Positions 7,780 through 15,640 of a DNA stretch of 64,000 bases are shown here, in pieces. Position 1 is the stretch's first letter. Each line of letters opens with the position of its first letter. The notes below the pieces were generated by a model. It was given only the letters and a program-made list of their open reading frames with translations. It made no database searches and had not been told where the DNA came from. A program made the translations under genes and the position numbers. Source of the stretch: JAICNG01 sp035249985 (GTDB lineage: Bacteria; Gemmatimonadota; Gemmatimonadetes; Gemmatimonadales; Gemmatimonadaceae); NCBI GenBank assembly GCA_035249985.1, contig DATFFP010000063.1:32450-96449 (forward strand). The letters are read 5' to 3'.

Positions 7780-8768
7780 TCGCCCGGATCGTCCTCGCCG
7801 GGCAGCAGGGGCGCCGGAGTCGGACCGCCGATCGAGATCATGCGCTCGATGGCCCGGTATGCGCGCGCCGCGACGTCCGCGGGAACGGTGATATGGTGGG
7901 TGAGCGTCTCCAGCGACTCGAGCACTTTCGGGAGCGTCGTCACTTTCATGTAGGCGCAGCTCGCGCGATCGTTGGCGGCGAAAAAGCGCTTCTCGGGATT
8001 CTCCTTGCGCAACCGGTGGAGGATACCGACCTCGGTAGCGACGATGAACTCCGGCGCGGGCGAGATCGCCGGCCGCCGAATCATCCCCTCCGTCGAGAGG
8101 ATGTGCACCCCGTCGGCGTCGACATCGCCCGCCGACATGGCCTCCAGCACGCTCGTCGAGCAGCCGCACTCCGGGTGCACGAGAAACTCCGCCTCGGGAT
8201 GCATCGTGCGCTGCAGTGCGATATTCTCGGGACTGATGCCGGCATGCACGTGACACTCGCCCAGCCACACGTGCATGTTTTCGCGGCCGGTGACGCGCCG
8301 CACGTGCGCGCCGAGGAAGAGATCGGGGAGGAACAGGATCTCGCGGTCGGCGGGGATGGAATTCACGACTTCGACCGCGTTCCCGGACGTGCAACAGTAG
8401 TCGGATTCGGCCTTCACCTCGGCGGTCGTGTTCACGTAGGACACGACGACCGCGCCGGGATGCTCCTCCTTCCACGCGCGCAGCTGCTCGCCGTCGATGG
8501 TCGATGCCAGCGAGCATCCGGCGGCCAGATCGGGGAGCAGGACGATCTTCTCGGGCGAGAGGATGGCGGCCGTCTCCGCCATGAAGTGCACGCCGCAGAA
8601 GACGATGACCTCGGCCGAAGTACGCGCCGCCTCGCGCGAGAGCCCGAGCGAGTCTCCGACGAAATCGGCGACGTCCTGCACCTCGGGCCGCTCATAGTTG
8701 TGCGCGAGGATGACCGCGTTGCGCTCCCGGGCCAGCGAGCGGATTTCGGCCTGCAGATCGTGGCTCAT
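7776..8768 (-). CDS. nadA: Quinolinate synthase A
   Basis: 330 residues. The enzyme condenses iminoaspartate with dihydroxyacetone phosphate to quinolinate and uses an oxygen-sensitive [4Fe-4S] cluster. The three Cys ligands are visible in VIVFCGVHFMAE, YCCTSGNAVEVV and HPECGCSTSV. The start at 8768 (MSHDLQAEIR) is chosen because the longer in-frame extension up to 8882 runs through the Pro-rich translation of the upstream repeat element. nadC follows with a 4-base overlap. nadB lies upstream on the same strand, separated by that repeat. Confidence 0.96.
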   Translation of the reverse strand: MSHDLQAEIRSLARERNAVILAHNYERPEVQDVADFVGDSLGLSREAARTSAEVIVFCGVHFMAETAAILSPEKIVLLPDLAAGCSLASTIDGEQLRAWKEEHPGAVVVSYVNTTAEVKAESDYCCTSGNAVEVVNSIPADREILFLPDLFLGAHVRRVTGRENMHVWLGECHVHAGISPENIALQRTMHPEAEFLVHPECGCSTSVLEAMSAGDVDADGVHILSTEGMIRRPAISPAPEFIVATEVGILHRLRKENPEKRFFAANDRASCAYMKVTTLPKVLESLETLTHHITVPADVAARAYRAIERMISIGGPTPAPLLPGEDDPGE

Positions 8769-8809
8769 GGGAGGAGCGTACCCGGGGTCGGAGATCTGTG
8801 CAAGGAGAG

Positions 8810-8947
8810 CAGGAGGTGGGAGTTGGGGGTCAGGCGTCAGGGGTGGAAAGGGGCCGCCGCGCTTCGCGCGAGCGGCCCTCATCTGATGAGCGCGGCAGCG
8901 AAGCTGCCGCGCCTTACCACCCCTGACCCCTGACCACCAGCTCCCTC
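8810..8947. repeat. GTCAGGGGT-word nested hairpin between nadB and nadA
   Basis: The outer arms read about GGGGGTCAGGCGTCAGGGGTGG (left, quoted in part) and its inverse CCACCCCTGACCCCTGACC (right). Between them are two further strong hairpins: GGGCCGCCGCGCTTCGCGCGAGCGGCC and GGCGCGGCAGCGAAGCTGCC. It lies downstream of nadB on the same strand as nadA and may terminate or attenuate nadB read-through. Confidence 0.85.
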
Positions 8948-8966
8948 TGTCCAGGCGGTACCAACT

Positions 8967-10496
8967 CTACCACAAGATGTGCTTTCCCGCCCACGACCGC
9001 TTTGCCTTGGGAAAATCCGACCGAAAGTGGCCGCCGCGGGACTCCTCGCGCAGCAGCGCCGCGTCGGCGATCAGGCGTGCCGACTGGACGAGGTTGAGCT
9101 CCTCCGTCGCGCCCTGCGGAAGGCGCGATTCGATCGACGTCAGCTCGTCGAGGCAGGCGCGGAGGCCGCGCGCTGACCGATCGATCGCGGCGTGCTCCCA
9201 CATCGTCCGGCGGACGTCATCGGCCGCCACCTGTGCCGCCCCGCGGTCCACGAGGGGCGGAACGTCCCACGACGCGACGCGCGGAATTCGCTGCACGCGC
9301 TCAGCGCGTTGGACATCCCTGGCGACCCGTTCGGCGAAGACCAGTCCCTCGAGGAGCGAGTTCGACGCGAGCCGATTCGCGCCATGCACCCCCGTGCTCG
9401 AGACCTCCCCACATGCGTACAGTCTCTTCATGCTGGTGCGACCAGCGAGGTCGGTGACGATTCCGCCCATCATGTAATGCGCTGCCGGAGTGACCGGAAT
9501 TGGGTCGCGGCGCGGGTCGATCCCTCGGGCCTCGCACAGCGCGAATATGCCCGGAAAACGCTGCATGAACGCCTCGCCGAGCTCGGTCGCATCGAGGACG
9601 ACGCGGCGCGGCTTTCCGCCGGCGCGCGCCGGCCGCTGCTCGCGAAAGATCTCGCGCGCCACGATGTCGCGCGGCGCAAGATCGGCGAGGCGGTGTCGCT
9701 GCTTCATGAATCGCTCGCCACGATCGTTGCGAAGCACCGCGCCCTCCCCTCGCACCGCCTCGGAGATGAGCGCGAGTGGATTCTCCGGCGTATCGAGCGC
9801 CGTGGGATGGAACTGAACGAACTCCATGTCGACCAGGCGAACGCCGGCGCGCCAGGCGATCGCGTAGCCGTCACCGGTCGCGACCACCGGATTGGTCGTG
9901 TAGCGATAGACCTGACCGCAACCCCCGGTCGCGAGCACCGTGGCGTCAGCGATGATCTCGACCGGACGCCCCGAGACGCTGGCGCGGACACCGAGGCATT
10001 CGCCATCGCGAACGATGAGGTCGAGGACGCGCGCCGCCTCGATCACGTCGACGTGCTCGTTCCCACGCACACGCGCGATGAGCGTCCGCGCTACCTCGGC
10101 CCCGGTTTGATCTCCGTGGGCGTGGACGATCCGGTTGCGTGAATGCGCGGCTTCGCGGCCGAGCTTGAAGCGGCCCCCCGGTGCAAGGTCGAAGCGGGCG
10201 CCGGCCGCGAAGAGCTCCTGAACGCGCGCCGGTCCCTCCTCCACCAGAACCTCCACGGCTTCCCGATCGCAGAGTGCCGCGCCGGCCGCAAGCGTATCGC
10301 GTCGGTGCAGTGCTGGAGAGTCTCCGGCACCCAGCGCCGCGGCGATTCCGCCCTGGGCGTAGGCCGTAGCGCTATCGAAGAGCGAGCGCTTGGTGAGAAG
10401 AATGACGTTGCCGTCCTCGGCGGCGCGCCAGGCCGTGTGGAGGCCGGCGACACCGCTGCCGACGACGAGAAAGCGAGTGCGCAGACGCTGGGGCAT
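8967..10496 (-). CDS. nadB: L-aspartate oxidase
   Basis: 509 residues. This FAD enzyme oxidises L-aspartate to iminoaspartate, the first step of de novo NAD synthesis, and feeds NadA. The N-terminal FAD-binding motif is VVGSGVAGLHTA (about residues 11-22). GGIAAALG, TGGCGQVYRYTTNP and MEFVQFHPTAL are typical of the succinate dehydrogenase/NadB flavoprotein family, as is HYMMGGI in the capping domain. The C-terminal helical domain is present. With nadA and nadC downstream on the same strand, the whole bacterial quinolinate route is encoded here. Confidence 0.97.
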   Translation of the reverse strand: MPQRLRTRFLVVGSGVAGLHTAWRAAEDGNVILLTKRSLFDSATAYAQGGIAAALGAGDSPALHRRDTLAAGAALCDREAVEVLVEEGPARVQELFAAGARFDLAPGGRFKLGREAAHSRNRIVHAHGDQTGAEVARTLIARVRGNEHVDVIEAARVLDLIVRDGECLGVRASVSGRPVEIIADATVLATGGCGQVYRYTTNPVVATGDGYAIAWRAGVRLVDMEFVQFHPTALDTPENPLALISEAVRGEGAVLRNDRGERFMKQRHRLADLAPRDIVAREIFREQRPARAGGKPRRVVLDATELGEAFMQRFPGIFALCEARGIDPRRDPIPVTPAAHYMMGGIVTDLAGRTSMKRLYACGEVSSTGVHGANRLASNSLLEGLVFAERVARDVQRAERVQRIPRVASWDVPPLVDRGAAQVAADDVRRTMWEHAAIDRSARGLRACLDELTSIESRLPQGATEELNLVQSARLIADAALLREESRGGHFRSDFPKAKRSWAGKHILW

Positions 10497-10827
10497 GGGC
10501 GGAACAAGATAGCAAGAGTCGGGTCGGCGGACGGCGCTCTTCCCTCCCCCCTCGTCCGTCGATCAGATTCCGGACCGCCCCGAAAGGTCGGAGGCTTGAC
10601 GTCGATGTCCTAACCGCAACGAGTTCTAAAGCAGTAGCACAGAGACACGCCGAGACATCGCACAGAGACACACAGAGGAACATCAACGGCCAAAGCTTTT
10701 CAAAAGCACTTGCGGTTGAAGTCCTCTGTGTGTCTCTGTGCGATGTCTCGGTGTGTCTCCGTGCTCCCGCTGTTCAAGGCTCGTGGCGCGACCAACAACG
10801 CACGACCATTTCAACTGTAGCCAGTCC
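10497..10827. other. Divergent intergenic region with a repeat hairpin
   Basis: 331 bases between nadB (leftward) and the BMP gene (rightward) with no supported gene. About 130 bases next to nadB contain a pyrimidine-rich run and no clear promoter boxes that I would defend. The rest is dominated by the AGAGACACACAG hairpin at 10631-10772. About 55 bases separate that hairpin from the BMP start. Confidence 0.7.
10631..10772. repeat. AGAGACACACAGAG-word hairpin
   Basis: The left arm (about 10636-10679) reads AGCACAGAGACACGCCGAGA and onward; the right arm (about 10722-10766) is its inverse, with two mismatches in about 44 bases. The central loop contains an AAGCTTTTCAAAAGCACTT mini-hairpin. Unlike most of its kin, it lies between divergent genes, so it would sit in a 5' leader if either promoter lies beyond it. 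Confidence 0.9.
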
Positions 10828-11865
10828 ATGCGTCGTCTGCTTGTCCTGATTGCGGTATTGCTGGCCGCACACATCGCGCTCCTGTTCGTGCAGCCGCGCG
10901 GCGCCGTCGCCGAGGACGATTCCGCGGCCGTGGATGTCGGGATCGTGTTCGACGTCGGCGGACGGGGAGACAAGTCCTTCAACGATGGGGCGTACAAGGG
11001 CGCCGACTCGGCAGAGGCGGTCCTCGACGCCGACATCCGCTTCATCGAGCCGGGCGAGGGGAGTGATCGCGAGGCAGGGCTGCGCCTTCTCGCCGCTCAG
11101 GGGATGGATCTCGTCATCGGCGTCGGCTTCATCTTCACCGATGACCTTACCGATCTCGCGGTCGAATATCCCGCCGTGAAGTTCGCCGGGGTGGACTACG
11201 CGGTGACGGTCGATGAGCAGGGAAACGTCGTGCAGCCACCATCGAATCTCGCCGCCCTCAAGTTTCGCGAGGAAGAGGGCTCGTTCCTCGTGGGTGCCAT
11301 CGCGGTGCTCGCCGGTGGGTCGAAGCGCGTCGGGTTCGTCGGCGGGATGGACATCCCGCTCATCCATAAGTTCGAGGCCGGTTTCCGCGCCGGCGTTAGG
11401 CACGTGTGCCCCGATTGTACGGTGATTGCCCAGTACGCAGGCGTGACGCCGGAAGCGTTCCGCAATCCGGGCAAGGGGAAGGAGCTCGCGCTCAGCCAGT
11501 ATCAGTCGGGCGTCAACGTGATCTTTCACGCATCGGGCTCGACCGGGCTTGGCGTATTCGAGGCCGCGCGGCAGACGGGAAAGTTCGCCATCGGCGTCGA
11601 TGCCGACCAGTACAGCGAGGCCCCGGGCCACATCATGACGTCGATGGTGAAGGGCGTCGACGCGGTGACGTTCGACGCCATTCGCCGGGCGCGTGAGGGC
11701 ACGTTTCAGGGCGGCATCTACTCGTACGGGCTGAAGGAGGACGGCGTCGGGTACATCTACGACGACAACAACCGGACCCTCATTCCTCCCGACGTGATTG
11801 TCCGCGTGGAGCAGATCAAGGCGGAGATCATCGCCGGTCGCATTCAGGTACCCAGTACGCGATGA
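10828..11865 (+). CDS. BMP-family ABC transporter substrate-binding protein
   Basis: 345 residues starting MRRLLVLIAVLLAAH, with an N-terminal hydrophobic export signal and no clear lipobox. The mature part begins with the family signature DVGIVFDVGGRGDKSFNDGA and includes VKFAGVDYAV, a GANVIFHASGSTG-like segment and TSMVKGVDAVTFDAI. BMP/PnrA/YufN proteins bind purine nucleosides or related ligands in the periplasm. The three transport genes follow, each overlapping the one before, so this is a full importer operon. An in-frame extension back to 10738 reads through the repeat and is discarded. Confidence 0.93.
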   Translation: MRRLLVLIAVLLAAHIALLFVQPRGAVAEDDSAAVDVGIVFDVGGRGDKSFNDGAYKGADSAEAVLDADIRFIEPGEGSDREAGLRLLAAQGMDLVIGVGFIFTDDLTDLAVEYPAVKFAGVDYAVTVDEQGNVVQPPSNLAALKFREEEGSFLVGAIAVLAGGSKRVGFVGGMDIPLIHKFEAGFRAGVRHVCPDCTVIAQYAGVTPEAFRNPGKGKELALSQYQSGVNVIFHASGSTGLGVFEAARQTGKFAIGVDADQYSEAPGHIMTSMVKGVDAVTFDAIRRAREGTFQGGIYSYGLKEDGVGYIYDDNNRTLIPPDVIVRVEQIKAEIIAGRIQVPSTR

Positions 11866-13448
11866 CGGCGCCCTCGCTCGCCGTTCGCATGAACGGCATC
11901 CACAAATCCTTCGGTCCCGTTCACGCGAATCGCGGCGCCAGCCTGGAAGTCGGCACGCGCGAGATCCACGCCCTCGTGGGTGAGAATGGCGCGGGAAAGT
12001 CCACGCTGATGCGGTTGCTCGCCGGCCTCTACGCCCCCGATGCCGGCACGATCGAGATCGCGGCGCCCGGCGGTGAGATGCGCGACGTCACCGGCTGGTC
12101 GACGGCGGACGCGATCAAGGCCGGTGTGGGGATGGTGCACCAGCACTTCATGCTCGTCCGAACGCTCACCGTCGCCGAAAACGTGGTGCTCGGTCGGGAG
12201 CCGGTACGGGGTGCGATGCTCGACGTCGCACGAGCAATCCGCGACGTGAAGGCTATTGGCGAGCAATACGGCCTTCGCGTCGAGCCGGAGCGGCTCGTCG
12301 GCGAGCTCTCCGTCGGGGAGGCACAGCGCGTCGAGATCCTCAAGACCCTCTTTCGCGGCGCACGCATTCTCATCCTCGACGAGCCGACGGCGGTGCTGTC
12401 GCCCCTCGAGGTCAAGGAGCTTTGGGGGGTGCTGCGGCGGCTACGAAACGACGGCGCGACGATCGTGCTCATCACGCACAAGCTCGATGAGGTGATGGAC
12501 ATCTCCGACCGCATCACCGTCATGCGTCATGGTGAGACGGTGGCGCGCATGGAGACGAGGGGCGCGACGCCGGACGTCATCGCGAAAGCGATGGTTGGCC
12601 GGGAAGTGGCATTGATGGGAACGAGGAACGAGGAACGAGGAAGCGCCCTGGACGCCACGCCCTCGGCTCTCGTTCCTCGTTCGTCCTTGGCGTTGGACAA
12701 TGTCGTGGTGCTGAATCGCGGTCTCCGCGCGGTCGACCATGTTTCGCTCACCGTTGCGCCGGGCGAGATCCTCGGCATTGCCGGCGTGGAGGGGAATGGG
12801 CAGACCGAGCTCATCGAAGCGATCGCGGGGCTGCGCACGGTCGAGGAGGGAACGATCAGGCTTGGCGATCGCGACGTCACGCACGCCTCGGTACGTGCGC
12901 GCACGGAGGCCGGGCTCGCTCACATTCCCGAGGACCGTCACCGCCGAGGGCTGGTGCTGGACTACTCGGTGGCCGACAATCTCATTCTTGGCGATCAGCA
13001 CAAGTACGCGCGAGGGGCGCGAAGCGTGTGGGCGCTCGATGACGCCCGCATCGGTGCGAACGCGCAGGACGAGATTCGACGCTTCGACATCCGCCCGCCG
13101 GAGAGTGCCCTGCCCGCTCGTTCGCTTTCGGGGGGCAATCAACAAAAGATCGTGATCGCCCGCGAGATGGGGGGCGCCTACGACGTGCTCCTCGCCTCGC
13201 AGCCGACGCGCGGGGTGGATGTCGGAGCCATCGAGTTCATCCATGCCCAGATTCGGGCCGCTCGTGAGGCAGGCAAGGCCATCCTCCTCGTTTCGGCGGA
13301 GCTATCCGAGATTCTCGCCCTGGCCGACCGCGTCGCGGTGATGTACGGGGGCCGCATCGTGGCCACGCTCCCGCGGCGAGAGGCGACCGAAGAACGGCTC
13401 GGTCCCTTGATGACCGGCGCGACCGACACGACGAGACCCGCCGCGTGA
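11862..13448 (+). CDS. BMP-type ABC importer ATPase with two ABC domains
   Basis: 528 residues; the ATG overlaps the upstream stop (ATGA). The first ABC domain has Walker A GENGAGKST (about 40-48), signature LSVGEAQRVEILK and Walker B LILDEPT. The second has the degenerate Walker A GVEGNGQTEL and signature LSGGNQQKIVIARE, with Walker B LLASQPTRGVD, where Asp-Glu is replaced by Ala-Ser-Gln. Such asymmetry is normal for the nucleoside/sugar (YufO/RbsA-like) group. The linker at about residues 256-277 (NEERGSALDATPSALVPRSS) is encoded by a GAACGAG repeat hairpin that appears to have inserted into the gene between the two domains without breaking the frame. Confidence 0.95.
   Translation: MTAPSLAVRMNGIHKSFGPVHANRGASLEVGTREIHALVGENGAGKSTLMRLLAGLYAPDAGTIEIAAPGGEMRDVTGWSTADAIKAGVGMVHQHFMLVRTLTVAENVVLGREPVRGAMLDVARAIRDVKAIGEQYGLRVEPERLVGELSVGEAQRVEILKTLFRGARILILDEPTAVLSPLEVKELWGVLRRLRNDGATIVLITHKLDEVMDISDRITVMRHGETVARMETRGATPDVIAKAMVGREVALMGTRNEERGSALDATPSALVPRSSLALDNVVVLNRGLRAVDHVSLTVAPGEILGIAGVEGNGQTELIEAIAGLRTVEEGTIRLGDRDVTHASVRARTEAGLAHIPEDRHRRGLVLDYSVADNLILGDQHKYARGARSVWALDDARIGANAQDEIRRFDIRPPESALPARSLSGGNQQKIVIAREMGGAYDVLLASQPTRGVDVGAIEFIHAQIRAAREAGKAILLVSAELSEILALADRVAVMYGGRIVATLPRREATEERLGPLMTGATDTTRPAA
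12633..12690. repeat. GAACGAG-word hairpin inside the ABC ATPase gene
   Basis: Three copies of GAACGAG (from about 12636) are followed by GGAAGCGCCCTGG and then the inverse CTCGTTCCTCGTTC. The same word and the same GAGGAAGCGCCC loop edge recur in the intergenic element at 45.7 kb. Here it is translated in frame as an interdomain linker. Confidence 0.88.
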
Positions 13449-14512
13449 CGACCACCATCGCGCGCCGGCGCGTCGAGGAAGCGCTGCTTCCGCCGCTCGT
13501 CGCGCTCCTGGTCGCACTGGTCGTCGGCGACATCCTCATCATCCTCGTTGGGCAGTCGCCGAGTGCGGTGTTTCGGCTGATGCTGAGCGGCACGTGGGGG
13601 AACTGGTACGGATTCGGCCAGGTCCTCTACAAGGCGACGACACTCATCTGCACCGGGCTCGCGGTCTCGGTGGCGCTCCGCGCCGGACTGTTCAACATCG
13701 GAGGTGAAGGCCAGCTCGCCGCGGGTGGATTCGCGGCTGCCGTGATGGGGCTCGCGCTGCCAGCCGGAACCCCAGGGTTCGTGGCGATTCCGGTCTGCAT
13801 CGCCGCGGCGCTCGCCGCTGGCGGGCTCGTCGGTGCGATTCCGGGCGTGATGAAGGCTCGCTTCGGCGCGCACGAAGTGATCGTCACGATCATGCTCAAC
13901 TTCATCGTGCTGGCGTTCCTCAACTGGATCGTGGCGTCGCATCTCCACGTTCCGGAAACGCTGCACACGCCCGAGATGCGCGCCGGAACGGTGGGGCGTC
14001 TGATGGAGTGGGTCTCTCCCTTCCACGGGTCGGCCGTCAACGCGTCGCTGTTCATTGCCATCATCGCGGCGGCACTGGTTGGCTGGATGCTGTTTCGCAC
14101 CCGCGCGGGGTACGAGCTGCGCGCCGTGGGCCTTCAGCCCGACGCCGCGGAGTACGGCGGCGTGCGTGTCGGCACCGTCTGGATCAGGACGTTCCTCATT
14201 TCCGGCGCATTGGCCGGGCTCGGCGGCATCAACTACGTCCTCGGCTACAAGCATTACTACGAGGAGGGATTTGGCGGCGGCGCGGGCTTTCTCGGCATCG
14301 CGGTCGCCCTGGTCGGGCGAAACCACCCGTTAGGCGTCATCATCGCCGCTTTCCTGTTCGCGACGCTGTCGCAGGGCGGGCTGGCGATTCACGCGCTGGT
14401 GCCGAAGCAAATGGTCGAGGTCCTCCAGGGCGTGGTGATTCTCGCCGTGGCGGCGGCAGTACCCGAGGTTCGACGGCTGGTGCGCGGCGCCCGAGGCGGA
14501 GTCGCTGAATGA
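13445..14512 (+). CDS. BMP-type ABC importer permease 1
   Basis: 355 residues from a GTG at 13445 overlapping the ATPase stop (GTGA). About eight to ten membrane segments. GLFNIGGEGQLAAGGF and GANEVIVTIMLNFI-like GAHEVIVTIMLNFI are hallmarks of the YufP/RbsC-type BPD_transp_2 permeases that pair with BMP proteins. The C-terminal part has GAGFLGIAVALVGRNHPLG. It pairs with the next gene as a heterodimer in the inner membrane. Confidence 0.94.
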   Translation: MTTTIARRRVEEALLPPLVALLVALVVGDILIILVGQSPSAVFRLMLSGTWGNWYGFGQVLYKATTLICTGLAVSVALRAGLFNIGGEGQLAAGGFAAAVMGLALPAGTPGFVAIPVCIAAALAAGGLVGAIPGVMKARFGAHEVIVTIMLNFIVLAFLNWIVASHLHVPETLHTPEMRAGTVGRLMEWVSPFHGSAVNASLFIAIIAAALVGWMLFRTRAGYELRAVGLQPDAAEYGGVRVGTVWIRTFLISGALAGLGGINYVLGYKHYYEEGFGGGAGFLGIAVALVGRNHPLGVIIAAFLFATLSQGGLAIHALVPKQMVEVLQGVVILAVAAAVPEVRRLVRGARGGVAE

Positions 14513-15396
14513 CCGAGATCGCCGCCTTCATCGCGCAGACGATCCGGATCGCGATTCCCTATCTGTTCGCGGCATCGGGCGGCGTGGTCGCGGAGCGCGC
14601 GGGCGTGGTGAGCCTCACGCTCGAGGGGTTCATGCTGACCGGTGCGTTCGCCGCCACCCTTGGCAGCTATTACAGCGGCAGCCCGTGGATCGGCGTGCTG
14701 TGCGGGATTGGTGGAGGATTGCTGTTCGGGTTGATCCACGCGGTGGCATCGATTCGCTACCGCGCCGACCAGATCGTCACCGGCATCGCCATCAACCTGC
14801 TCGCCGTGGGCCTCACGCGCTTCTTTCTGCTCATGGCGTTCGACAGCTCGTCGAACTCGCCGCGCGTGCCCGGGTTCGGCATCACCGGCGATGCGGTGAG
14901 CCTGACGGGCGCCCTGTTGCGAAACCCGCTGGTGTGGCTTGGGCTCATGGCGATTCCCGCCGTCGCGTGGCTGGTGCACTACACACCGTTCGGTCTGCGG
15001 GTGCGCGCGGTCGGCGAGCATCCCGCGGCGGCCGAGACGCTGGGTGTTCCCGTGAAGCGCGTGCGGTATTTCGCCGTTGCACTTTCGGGAATTCTCGCCG
15101 GGCTTGGCGGCGTGTACCTGGCGCTCGATCAGCATCAGTTCACCGATTCGATGACGGCGGGGCGTGGGTTCATCGCGCTGGCGGCGATCATCTTCGGGCG
15201 ATGGGAACCGGTGCGTGCCGGCCTCGCGTGCCTGCTCTTCGCGGCGGCCGAGACGCTGCAGATCCAGCTGCAGGGCATGCAGGGAATTCCCAGCCAGTTC
15301 GTGCAGATGATCCCGTACGTACTCACGATCGTCGCGGTCGGCGGGTTCGTGGCGCGCTCGACGCCGCCGGCGGCGCTGGGGAAGACGGAAGACTGA
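14509..15396 (+). CDS. BMP-type ABC importer permease 2
   Basis: 295 residues; the ATG overlaps the upstream stop (ATGA). A shorter BPD_transp_2 permease (YufQ-like) with GVVSLTLEGFMLTGAF in the first third and GRGFIALAAIIFGRWEPVR near the end, both typical of the family. It is the last gene of the four-gene importer operon. A 244-base repeat element starts directly after the stop and probably ends the transcript. Confidence 0.94.
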   Translation: MTEIAAFIAQTIRIAIPYLFAASGGVVAERAGVVSLTLEGFMLTGAFAATLGSYYSGSPWIGVLCGIGGGLLFGLIHAVASIRYRADQIVTGIAINLLAVGLTRFFLLMAFDSSSNSPRVPGFGITGDAVSLTGALLRNPLVWLGLMAIPAVAWLVHYTPFGLRVRAVGEHPAAAETLGVPVKRVRYFAVALSGILAGLGGVYLALDQHQFTDSMTAGRGFIALAAIIFGRWEPVRAGLACLLFAAAETLQIQLQGMQGIPSQFVQMIPYVLTIVAVGGFVARSTPPAALGKTED

Positions 15397-15640
15397 GGCG
15401 CTCGCTGCTGGAGGCGCTGGAGGCGCTGGAGGCGCTGGAGGCGCTGGAGGCGCTGGAGGCGCTAGAGGCGCTAGAGGCGCTGTGGGCCCTGGAGGCGCTG
15501 GGGGTGCTGGGGGTGCTGGGGGCCCTGAGGGCGTATTCGCCGTTCAACCATCTGACCGATATGAATCGTACTAGCGCCTTTAGCGCCTTTAGCGCCTTTA
15601 GCGCCTTTAGCGCCTCCAGCGCCTCCAGCGCCTCCGCCCT
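15397..15640. repeat. Largest GCGCTGGAG-word hairpin, 244 bases
   Basis: The left arm (about 15405-15525) has about ten copies of GCGCTGGAG/GCGCTAGAG, drifting to GGTGCTGGG. The right arm (about 15571-15632) has about seven copies of the inverse, first TAGCGCCTT and then CAGCGCCTC. The internal change of word (CTAGAG to CTGGAG on the left, TTTAGC to TCCAGC on the right) shows separate expansion within each arm. It fills the whole gap between the importer operon and the MFS gene, ending right at the MFS start. Confidence 0.92.

Noticed and set aside
7773..8933. 386-codon open frame on the plus strand
   Set aside because: Antisense to nadA, whose Fe-S cysteine motifs are intact.
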